Below are positions 1-4,767 of a stretch of DNA of 6,435 nt, in pieces. The stretch covers positions 1 through 6,435 of the forward strand of contig DAOVKY010000045.1 in assembly GCA_030631525.1 (NCBI GenBank), read 5' to 3'. A program made the translations under genes and the position numbers. The stretch's first letter is position 1. Each line of letters begins with the position of its first letter. Below the pieces are notes generated by a model. That model saw only the letters and a program-made list of their open reading frames with translations. It made no database searches and was not told the origin of the DNA. This DNA is from a bacterium. GTDB taxonomy: Bacteria; JAHJDO01.

Positions 1-724
1 CTAAGAGCTCTTTTATTTCTCTGCTGATCTGTGGAGAAAGATAAATATTATCCAGTTTTATCTCAATTCTATTCACACCTTTCAGGTTGTAAAGTTTCTT
101 TGCTGTATCAAGAGAAACATACGCAAGTGTGTTGTCATATTCGTATATGCCGCATTCAAATAATCCTATAACCTTTAATCTGGCAGTTTTTGGAATAACT
201 GCTCCTCCCGGACCTATTTTATATTCAGGAGATATCACTGTTACTTCTTCGCGTAGACTTACACCAAGATTCCTTGCCAGTTCCTTTCCAAGCACAATAT
301 TATAACTGCCTTCATTCAGCTTCATTGAGCCTTTTATTATATGCCCTGAAATATCCGTCGTGCTTTTTTCCATTGAAGGCATTATTCCTTTTATCATTAT
401 CCCCATAGCATCGTTATGATATTTAATCATACCTTGTCCTACGATCACAGGAGAACAGCCTAGAACATGAGACACATTCTTGACCTTGTCTATTATTTGA
501 GGGTATTCTTTTATTTCTGCATCAGATATAGCAATGTGGGATTTTATACCGAGCATTTTGCTTTTCAAATGCTTGTCAAACCCATTCATTACAGACATAA
601 CAACAATAACAGCCATTACTCCAATAGCTATCCCGAGAACAGATATTAAAGTTATAAGGGATATGAATTTTGTCTTATGATGCAGTCTCAGATACTTCAG
701 GGCAATAAATAGCTCATAGCTCAT
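1..724 (-). CDS. LolC/LolE-family lipoprotein-releasing ABC permease, N-terminal part
   Basis: Translated from the minus strand from ATG at 724, this frame stays open to the window edge (241 codons), so the C-terminal part lies outside. The N-terminus MSYELFIALKYLR, then a membrane segment at about residues 20-48 (LISVLGIAIGVMAVIVVMSVMNGF), is the hallmark of LolC/LolE permeases. After it comes a periplasmic MacB/FtsX-type core domain (for example VVGQGMIKY-like and MIKGIMPSMEKS stretches). The family works with the LolD ATPase in the inner membrane to extract mature lipoproteins and pass them to LolA. The sequence does not distinguish LolC from LolE. The ribosome site is weak (GAG about 9 nt before ATG). 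The gene lies downstream of lysS on the same strand, an order known from deltaproteobacteria and relatives, but here an opposite-strand island separates them. Family call is firm. Confidence 0.9.
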   Translation of the reverse strand, partial: MSYELFIALKYLRLHHKTKFISLITLISVLGIAIGVMAVIVVMSVMNGFDKHLKSKMLGIKSHIAISDAEIKEYPQIIDKVKNVSHVLGCSPVIVGQGMIKYHNDAMGIMIKGIMPSMEKSTTDISGHIIKGSMKLNEGSYNIVLGKELARNLGVSLREEVTVISPEYKIGPGGAVIPKTARLKVIGLFECGIYEYDNTLAYVSLDTAKKLYNLKGVNRIEIKLDNIYLSPQISREIKELL

Positions 725-748
725 GATATTCACTCATGCTTTTCTGAT

Positions 749-776
749 ATTATATTGCAAATGTAAAAGTTAACAA
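749..776 (-). promoter_or_regulatory. Candidate sigma70-type promoter for the lolC/E gene
   Basis: Read on the minus strand, TTGTTA (776-771) and a perfect TATAAT (754-749) are separated by 16 bp and lie 25 bp upstream of the permease ATG. The -35 matches the consensus at 4 of 6 positions. This would give the permease its own transcription start now that the accessory island separates it from lysS. It is back to back with the toxin promoter, with about 15 bp between the two -35 boxes. The region is AT-rich, so a chance match is possible. Confidence 0.45.
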
Positions 777-791
777 GAAAAAACATATCTA

Positions 792-821
792 TTGACAATG
801 TATATACAACAGCAATATAAT
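792..821 (+). promoter_or_regulatory. Consensus sigma70-type promoter of the toxin-antitoxin operon
   Basis: A perfect TTGACA (792-797) and a perfect TATAAT (816-821) are separated by 18 bp. The A/T-rich stretch at 766-786 could serve as an UP element. The expected transcription start, 5-9 bp after the -10 box, is about 826-830, which coincides with the ATG at 828. An open frame runs back through the promoter from a TTG at 792, but that segment is better read as promoter DNA than as protein. Confidence 0.75.
799..808. promoter_or_regulatory. Perfect palindrome in the promoter spacer, candidate antitoxin operator
   Basis: TGTATATACA is a perfect 10-bp palindrome lying between the -35 and -10 boxes of the toxin-antitoxin promoter. 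Ribbon-helix-helix antitoxins commonly repress their own operon by binding short palindromes that overlap the promoter, so this is the natural candidate site for the product of the gene at 1088-1390. The assignment rests on position and symmetry alone; short TA-rich palindromes also arise by chance. Confidence 0.4.
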
Positions 822-827
822 ACGCCC

Positions 828-1085
828 ATGATTATTTGGGATGAAAAGAAAAATACAAAATTAAAGCTTGAACGCAATATTTCATTTGAGGAAATTTCGG
901 AAATTATTCTAAATAAAAATTACATTGATATTCTGGAAAGCTGTTCAAGAGCAATGCAAAATATTTTTATTATTGAATACAAGAATTATATTTATGCTGT
1001 ACCATTTATTTTAGATAAGGATTCAAATATAGTATTGAAAACAGCTTATCCAAGCAGAAAACTCAATAAAAAATATGGGAGGTAA
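828..1085 (+). CDS. Toxin of a type II toxin-antitoxin pair (BrnT-like/DUF4258-like)
   Basis: This 85-residue protein begins MIIWDEKKNTKLK and has the layout of small BrnT-like/DUF4258-like toxins: an N-terminal WDxxKN segment, an ISFEEISEII helix (about residues 18-27), a central strand pair ending YIYAVPF (about 54-60) and a C-terminal KTAYPSRKLNKKYG block (about 70-84). Related proteins are presumed ribonuclease-type toxins held inactive by a ribbon-helix-helix partner; activity here is inferred. The start at 828 is preferred over the in-frame TTG (792) and ATG (798) because those lie within a consensus promoter and because families of this type start near WDxxKN. No Shine-Dalgarno precedes 828, consistent with a leaderless transcript. 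The antitoxin gene follows after 2 bp. The exact family assignment comes from remembered motif resemblance. Confidence 0.72.
   Translation: MIIWDEKKNTKLKLERNISFEEISEIILNKNYIDILESCSRAMQNIFIIEYKNYIYAVPFILDKDSNIVLKTAYPSRKLNKKYGR
1077..1082 (+). promoter_or_regulatory. Strong ribosome binding site of the antitoxin
   Basis: GGGAGG lies 5 nt before the antitoxin ATG and is formed by the last sense codons of the toxin gene. The toxin has no such site. This difference would favour antitoxin synthesis from a shared mRNA and would couple translation of the two genes. Confidence 0.7.
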
Positions 1086-1087
1086 TT

Positions 1088-1390
1088 ATGATTGATAAAA
1101 TAAAATTAGATAATTATGAGAAGAAAATTGAGGGAAATATCTCTAAATATAGAAAAGCTTCGCCACAAAAAATTTCTAAAATAGAGAGAATCATTAGAAT
1201 AGCTAATGAGAAAAGAAACATAAGTCTTAGGGTTAACAGGTATGATTTAGACCAGTTAAAAATAAAGGCAGAGAAAGAAGGTATTCCCTATCAGACACTT
1301 ATCTCTAGTGTAATTCATAAATTTATTACTAATCAGCTTGTTGACCAAGAAAATATTATAAAGGGTCTTCGCCTGCTCAAGACTAGATAA
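1088..1390 (+). CDS. Ribbon-helix-helix (CopG/BrnA-type) antitoxin
   Basis: This 100-residue protein is the likely antitoxin and autorepressor of the upstream toxin. Residues 1-40 (with LDNYEKKIEGN near the start) form a charged region of the kind that wraps a toxin. Residues 44-50 (NISLRVN) fit the DNA-contacting beta strand, 52-63 helix 1, and EGIPYQTLISSVIHKFI (64-80) the turn and helix 2 of the ribbon-helix-helix fold. The pattern EGIPYQTLI.S.(I/L)HK is typical of CopG-type antitoxins paired with small BrnT-like toxins. Order is toxin first, antitoxin second, as in brnTA. A strong ribosome site lies at 1077-1082. Codon use is very A/T-rich compared with lysS, consistent with acquired DNA. 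Fold and pairing are fairly sure; regulation is inferred. Confidence 0.8.
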   Translation: MIDKIKLDNYEKKIEGNISKYRKASPQKISKIERIIRIANEKRNISLRVNRYDLDQLKIKAEKEGIPYQTLISSVIHKFITNQLVDQENIIKGLRLLKTR

Positions 1391-1417
1391 AATTCAACAA
1401 GAATTTATTGCTGAATT
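1391..1417 (+). repeat. Imperfect hairpin just after the antitoxin stop
   Basis: Arms AATTCAACAA (1391-1400) and TTGCTGAATT (1408-1417) pair at 9 of 10 positions around a 7-nt loop, starting directly after the antitoxin stop codon. No T-run follows, so this is not a convincing intrinsic terminator; it could stabilise the 3' end of the toxin-antitoxin mRNA. The following bases contain a weak promoter-like pair, TTGCTG (1408-1413) and TATATT (1431-1436) with 17 bp between, which might serve the gene at 1497. Nothing else is recognised in 1391-1496. Confidence 0.35.
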
Positions 1418-1496
1418 AGTAAGAATTTGGTATATTTTATGCTGAGGAGACAAGAAAATATGAGTTTTAGATATTAATTGTTGGAGATAAATATTT

Positions 1497-1823
1497 ATGA
1501 ATAAAATTAAAATATCAATTTCTATTTTATGGATAATTTTTACATTACTATTCTTTTTTCTTGGATTACGCCATTGGAATATTTCAAAGGAATCAATTCC
1601 TCAATTCAAAATTAGTAAAAGACCCTTAGCTCATTCAGGTTCAGTGAAAATATTAGGTGCTGATGTTGATCAACCGATTAAGGATTTTGCAAATAATTTT
1701 AATTCATATCTTGATGAACAGAATAAAACATCAAAAAATCAAAACAGATCGTCCGCATTTGGATATTGGTTAGCATCATTAACAGCTGTCGCTTCATTAA
1801 TTTTTGAATGGACAAAAAGATAA
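1497..1823 (+). CDS. Small protein with two predicted membrane segments, unknown function
   Basis: No family was recognised for this 108-residue protein. A hydrophobic segment at about residues 5-24 (IKISISILWIIFTLLFFFLG) looks like a membrane anchor or uncleaved signal. A soluble middle part follows (about 28-85) containing GADVDQPIKDFANNFNSYLDEQNK, then a second hydrophobic segment at about 86-104 and a basic end TKR. With two membrane spans, the roughly 60-residue middle would be a single extracytoplasmic or cytoplasmic loop. GGAGA (1483-1487) lies 9 nt before ATG and supports the start. The stop is followed after one base by a sequence resembling the left half of an integron attC site. 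Strongly A/T-rich composition and its place in the island suggest transfer. The coding call is good; no role can be proposed. Confidence 0.65.
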   Translation: MNKIKISISILWIIFTLLFFFLGLRHWNISKESIPQFKISKRPLAHSGSVKILGADVDQPIKDFANNFNSYLDEQNKTSKNQNRSSAFGYWLASLTAVASLIFEWTKR

Positions 1824-1824
1824 T

Positions 1825-1846
1825 TCTCTAACAAATCAATCAAGCG
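1825..1846 (+). other. attC-like left half-site following the 1497-1823 gene
   Basis: TCTCTAACAAATCAATCAAG and the next two bases begin one base after a stop codon. CTCTAAC (1826-1832) matches the R'' core consensus RYYYAAC at 6 of 7 positions, and the AAATCAATCAAGCG that follows resembles common L'' sequences of integron cassettes. It aligns with 2035-2057 with 19 identities in 22 aligned positions and one gap. No matching right half (L'/R') is seen before the next gene, so if this is an attC it is truncated. Confidence 0.35.
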
Positions 1847-1869
1847 TCTCAAAAATGGAGGAAATTAGT

Positions 1870-2034
1870 ATGAAAATAGCAATAAAGCTGATTAGGTTTT
1901 TCTTCGTCTTTATAGTGCTTTCAATAGCGTGCACAATTATTATGGAAACCAAGCCACAATTAATTGCTTTATGGGCATTAGTTGCAGGAGGTTATGTGTT
2001 ATGGGAATTTAAAAGCATATGGAAAAAGAAATGA
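1870..2034 (+). CDS. 54-residue two-span membrane protein, unknown function
   Basis: The protein MKIAIKLIRFFFV... has two hydrophobic stretches, about residues 6-24 and 30-46, joined by the short loop METKPQ, and a basic tail KSIWKKK. It is therefore probably a small inner-membrane hairpin protein with both ends in the cytoplasm. The ATG at 1870 is chosen because GGAGG (1857-1861) stands 8 nt ahead. A longer frame from 1804 would overlap the previous gene and translate the attC-like half-site. The stop is followed immediately by a full attC-like palindrome, so gene plus site has the layout of a promoterless integron cassette. No family was recognised. Such a short hydrophobic frame could be fortuitous, but the ribosome site argues for translation. 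Confidence 0.55.
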   Translation: MKIAIKLIRFFFVFIVLSIACTIIMETKPQLIALWALVAGGYVLWEFKSIWKKK

Positions 2035-2036
2035 TC

Positions 2037-2088
2037 TCTCAATAAATCAATTCAGCGAACGCAAAAAGTCGCACGGTTGATGTTATGC
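2037..2088 (+). other. Degenerate attC-like recombination site
   Basis: This 52-bp imperfect palindrome starts right after the stop of the 54-residue gene. The left side, TCTCAAT (2037-2043) then AAATCAATTCAGCG, faces CGGTTGAT and GTTATGC (2082-2088) on the right. ATAA-ATCAA pairs with TTGATGTTAT with one unpaired base, reminiscent of the extrahelical base of attC hairpins, and GCGA (2055-2058) pairs with TCGC (2069-2072) inside. GTTATGC matches the R' consensus GTTRRRY at 6 of 7, while the R'' box matches at 5 of 7. At 52 bp it is slightly shorter than usual attC sites. No integrase is in the window. This could be a decayed cassette end or a chance palindrome. Confidence 0.38.
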
Positions 2089-2223
2089 AGATAAAATGAC
2101 AAAATTATTAACACGTAAAAATACCCGTTTAAAAGATTATAATTATTCTGATAACGGGTGGTATTTTGTAACCATTTGTTCAAAGGGTAGAGAAAAAATA
2201 TTCGGAGAACATAATGAAAATAC

Positions 2224-2250
2224 TGTAGGGGAGGGGCTTGCCCCCTCCCG
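2224..2250 (+). repeat. REP-like palindromic repeat, copy 1 (inside the transposase frame)
   Basis: This GC-rich 27-bp element in AT-rich surroundings has arms GGGAGGGG (2229-2236) and CCCCTCCC (2242-2249) around a CTTGC loop, preceded by TGTAG. It is translated in frame as part of VGEGLAPSR within the transposase. An exact reverse-complement copy lies at 2424-2450. RAYT enzymes mobilise such hairpins, so this is probably the cognate REP of the decayed transposase. Confidence 0.8.
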
Positions 2251-2423
2251 TTACAGAAATCATAAAACACCCAATAGAGTCCGATACAAAAACAATATAA
2301 AATTATCAAAAATTGGTGAAATTATCGATAAACAATGGATTGATATTCCAAATCAATATAATAATGTTAAATTGGACGAATACATTATTATGCCCAATCA
2401 TATTTATGGTATTTTGAGATTAT

Positions 2424-2450
2424 CGGGAGGGGGCAAGCCCCTCCCCTACA
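2424..2450 (-). repeat. REP-like palindromic repeat, copy 2 (inverted, at the frameshift)
   Basis: This is an exact reverse complement of the 27 bases at 2224-2250, 173 bp away, forming a head-to-head pair like a BIME. In the transposase it encodes SGGGKPLPY, after which the reading frame is wrong by one base. On the minus strand it is the first strong hairpin after the lysS stop, about 22 bp downstream, so it may also slow transcription or protect the lysS mRNA end, although no U-run follows. Confidence 0.8.
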
Positions 2451-2472
2451 ATATCTGCTATCGTTGGTTCGT

Positions 2473-3948
2473 TTAAATCAAAGGCTTCAACTGCGGGAAC
2501 AGTATTACGTCTCTAATTGATGGGGAATTGGTGAAGAGCATAACAAGCCTGTCGATTCCTATGCCCAACCCTGCTGTTGGCGGCATGCCATATTCTAGGG
2601 CAGTAATAAAATCTTCATCCATAAGATGCGCTTCGCTGTCTCCCATCTTTCTGTCTTTTATTTGGTCCAAAAAGCGCTCCTTTTGCTCCATCGGATCATT
2701 CAACTCAGAATATGCATTTCCTAATTCTATACCACATATATATGGCTGAAACCTTTCTGTAAGATTCTTATTATCTTTTTTCTTCTTTGCAAGAGGACAC
2801 ATTCTTTCAGGATAGTCAACTATAAAGGTTGGTTCAACAAGATTGGGAACCACAACCTTCTTGAAGATGGCGTCTACAATCTCTCTAAAGGAATTCATTT
2901 TCCTTATTTCAGGAACAAGTTCTTTTGCACTATTCTTAAGTTCTTTATCTGAAACTGATTCCAAATCTATCTTAGCATATTTCTTTATAGCATCAACAAA
3001 GCTCAACCTCTTCCACTTTTTCTTTAATTCAATTTTATTCCCCTGATACTCAATACTCGTCTTACCAAGACATTCTTCTGCTATAACGCAGAACATCTCC
3101 TCAGTTAGATGCATAAGATCTTCATAATCTACAAAAGCCTGATATAATTCAAGCATGGTAAACTCAGGATTGTGTCGCGTTGATATACCTTCATTGCGAA
3201 AGTTTCTGTTTATTTCGTAAATCTTCTCGAACCCGCCGACAATTAACCTTTTCAGGAATAGCTCAGGAGCTATTCTCAAGTATAAATCCATATCAAGAGT
3301 ATTATGATGAGTTACAAATGGTTTTGCCATAGCTCCACCGGGAATCTGCTGCATCATTGGTGTTTCTACTTCCAAAAAACCTTTCCCCTCTAAAAACCGT
3401 CTCATTGAACTTATTATATGACTGCGAAGCTTGAATAAAGGTTTAATATCTTTATTTGCTATTAGGTCAACATATCTTCTGCGATATTTTAATTCTATAT
3501 CCCTAAGGCCTAATCTTTTTTCAGGTAAAGGCTGCAAGGACTTTGAGAATATTGAAAACTCTGAAACAAGTATAGTATCCTCTCCTGTCCTTGTTTTAAA
3601 AATCTTCCCCTTAACTCCTATGAAATCGCCTATATCCAGCAGCTTAAATAAACCGTATGTTTTTTCTCCGATAGCGTTCGCTTTAATATATATCTGTATA
3701 TCTCCTGAATCATCTCTTATATGAGCAAAACAGCTTTTACCATGCTCCCTTACAGTTATTATTCTCCCTATTACAGCAACTTCCAAGTCCTCTAATACCT
3801 CGCCAATAGATATTTTTTTAGCGCATTCGTGCACTGATTCTGAGGAGTGAGTCCGCCTAAAATGCAGGGCATAAGGGTCTATTCCCTGTTCTTTTATCTT
3901 TTTTAATTTCTCTTTTCTTATTCTGATCAGTTCATGTTCATCTGTCAT
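2473..3948 (-). CDS. lysS: Lysyl-tRNA synthetase, class II
   Basis: The enzyme charges tRNA-Lys with lysine using ATP in the cytoplasm. The 491-residue product has the full class II LysRS layout: an N-terminal KLKKIKEQGIDPY helix, an OB-fold anticodon-binding domain (about 55-140), motif 1 (about 180-205, GFLEVETPMMQQIPGGAMAKPF), motif 2 (about 250-263, FRNEGISTRHNPEF) and motif 3 (about 460-471, GLGIGIDRLVML). Length is normal. The start at 3948 is chosen over an in-frame ATG at 3981 because GGAG lies 6 nt before it and the N-terminus then matches the family; at 3981 the GGAG is only 2 nt away. The gene overlaps the tatD end by 11 bp, so translation is probably coupled. The C-terminus, DVILFPQLKPLI, is normal until the last residues, which with the stop codon lie in DNA that on the other strand is transposase remnant. 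Confidence 0.97.
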   Translation of the reverse strand: MTDEHELIRIRKEKLKKIKEQGIDPYALHFRRTHSSESVHECAKKISIGEVLEDLEVAVIGRIITVREHGKSCFAHIRDDSGDIQIYIKANAIGEKTYGLFKLLDIGDFIGVKGKIFKTRTGEDTILVSEFSIFSKSLQPLPEKRLGLRDIELKYRRRYVDLIANKDIKPLFKLRSHIISSMRRFLEGKGFLEVETPMMQQIPGGAMAKPFVTHHNTLDMDLYLRIAPELFLKRLIVGGFEKIYEINRNFRNEGISTRHNPEFTMLELYQAFVDYEDLMHLTEEMFCVIAEECLGKTSIEYQGNKIELKKKWKRLSFVDAIKKYAKIDLESVSDKELKNSAKELVPEIRKMNSFREIVDAIFKKVVVPNLVEPTFIVDYPERMCPLAKKKKDNKNLTERFQPYICGIELGNAYSELNDPMEQKERFLDQIKDRKMGDSEAHLMDEDFITALEYGMPPTAGLGIGIDRLVMLFTNSPSIRDVILFPQLKPLI

Positions 3949-4720
3949 TTTCTTCTCCAGTTCCAAATAGTCTTTTCGCATTCTCCGTAGTATGGCAGGC
4001 TACTTCTTCTGCGTCAAGTCCTTTAACCCTTGCAAGTTCCAGAGCTGTATACTTTAAAAAGCTTGGCTGATTTCGCTTGCCTCTTACAGCTTGTGGAGCA
4101 AGATATGGACAATCGGTTTCTATGAGAATTCTATCATTTGGTATCTCCTTTGCAACCTGCCTCAATTCAGGCGCGTTTGGATAAGTGAGATTTCCCGCAA
4201 ATGAAATATAAAAGCCGCAGGCTAGACAAGTTTGCGCAAATTTCAAGGTTCCTGAAAAACAATGTATTACTCCCCTGCTTATAGAATAATCTTTAATGAT
4301 ATCTAAAATATCTTTATGCGCCTCTCTATTATGGATAATTATTGGCAGATTAAATTCTAAAGACAGTTCAATATGCTTACGAAAAAGCTCCTTCTGCCGT
4401 TCTTTGCCTGAAGTATCTCTGTAATAATCCAAACCTGTTTCTCCAACTGCTGCGATATTCGGGTGCTTTACTAAACATTCTTTTATATACATTAGGTCAT
4501 CTTGTTTGATTTTATCAGCATAGTTCGGATGCAGACCAATTGCCGTTAATATATTCTTCTTCCCGTAAATTGTCTTCAAACCGATTTCAATGCTGAAAAT
4601 ATCACAACAAATATTAATCATATATTCCACATCATTCCTGTTTGCCTCTGATATGACTGAATCAATTCCCTCTTTAAAAGCAGGATCTGTTAAATGCGCA
4701 TGAGTATCAAAAAGTTTCAT
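3938..4720 (-). CDS. tatD: TatD-family metal-dependent hydrolase/deoxyribonuclease
   Basis: This 260-residue TIM-barrel amidohydrolase-type enzyme is of normal length. The metal ligands of the family are all present: DTHAHL (H7, H9), GLHP (H64), GETGLDYY (E94), IIHNRE (H130), IHCFSG (H153) and ETDCPYLAP (D203). TatD proteins are cytoplasmic 3'-5' exonucleases or deoxyribonucleases linked to DNA repair and clearance, with physiological substrates not well settled. The sequence cannot tell TatD from its close paralogues YcfH and YjjV. The N-terminus MKLFDTHAHL fixes the start at 4720, although no Shine-Dalgarno is visible before it. A 12-bp direct repeat lies in the 47-bp gap upstream. The 3' end overlaps the lysS start by 11 bp. 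Confidence 0.95.
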   Translation of the reverse strand: MKLFDTHAHLTDPAFKEGIDSVISEANRNDVEYMINICCDIFSIEIGLKTIYGKKNILTAIGLHPNYADKIKQDDLMYIKECLVKHPNIAAVGETGLDYYRDTSGKERQKELFRKHIELSLEFNLPIIIHNREAHKDILDIIKDYSISRGVIHCFSGTLKFAQTCLACGFYISFAGNLTYPNAPELRQVAKEIPNDRILIETDCPYLAPQAVRGKRNQPSFLKYTALELARVKGLDAEEVACHTTENAKRLFGTGEENDR

Positions 4721-4721
4721 C

Positions 4722-4764
4722 TTAAAATAGTCACGACGTTTTAAACGTTTATTTAAAATAGTCA
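4722..4764 (-). repeat. 12-bp direct repeat and small palindrome ahead of tatD
   Basis: TTAAAATAGTCA (plus-strand reading) occurs exactly at 4722-4733 and 4753-4764, period 31 bp. Between them ACGTTT (4736-4741) and AAACGT (4743-4748) form a 13-bp palindrome. On the coding strand the repeat ends next to the tatD ATG, and the upstream copy is followed by ATAAACG..., loosely like the tatD start ATGAAAC..., which suggests an old tandem duplication of the gene's leader. No function is evident. Confidence 0.5.
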
Positions 4765-4767
4765 GGA

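Larger units (their letters stand above)
2096..2476 (+). pseudogene. Decayed REP-associated tyrosine transposase (RAYT, Y1_Tnp/HUH family)
   Basis: The start, with RLKDYNYSDNGWYFVTICSKGREKIFGE, then KLSKIGEIIDKQWIDIP and LDEYIIMPNHIYGIL, is the typical order of RAYT/Y1 transposases, which act as single-strand endonucleases on REP hairpins. Three defects are visible. The HUH motif reads H102-I-Y104 instead of HxH, a single C-to-T change. After the second repeat the frame ends ICYRWFV, whereas the +1 frame from 2448 reads TISAIVGSFKS, the expected continuation, so there is a frameshift near 2447. The region that would carry the catalytic tyrosine is missing because the homology stops at about 2478, where lysS begins. 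Two exact inverted 27-bp repeats lie within the frame at variable loops. The start codon lies 7 bp after the attC-like GTTATGC. The product is very unlikely to be an active transposase. Confidence 0.85.

Noticed and set aside
467..649. Plus-strand open frame of 60 codons
   Set aside because: It lies antisense within the well-supported LolC/LolE coding region and has no recognisable features.
792..827. N-terminal extension of the toxin from TTG 792 or ATG 798
   Set aside because: These codons coincide with a perfect -35 box, a palindromic spacer and a perfect -10 box, and the extra residues do not fit the family start.
1391..1442. Hairpin plus TTTATGC as a further attC site
   Set aside because: The core boxes do not match the consensus and the arms do not extend into a paired R''/R' arrangement.
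1804..1869. Longer version of the 54-residue membrane protein starting at 1804
   Set aside because: It would overlap the previous gene and translate the attC-like sequence; ATG 1870 has a good GGAGG site.
2052..2309. Minus-strand open frame of 85 codons over the transposase start
   Set aside because: It is antisense to clear RAYT homology and has no family resemblance.
2424..2450. Dedicated rho-independent terminator of lysS
   Set aside because: It is an exact copy of a repeat inside the transposase and has no U-run; any role in termination would be secondary.
2528..3724. Plus-strand open frames (2528-2749, 2843-3046, 3431-3724) across lysS
   Set aside because: They are antisense shadows of a fully conserved lysyl-tRNA synthetase.
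3949..3981. Longer lysS starting at ATG 3981
   Set aside because: The Shine-Dalgarno is only 2 nt from that ATG, whereas ATG 3948 has GGAG at ideal spacing and gives the usual LysRS N-terminus.
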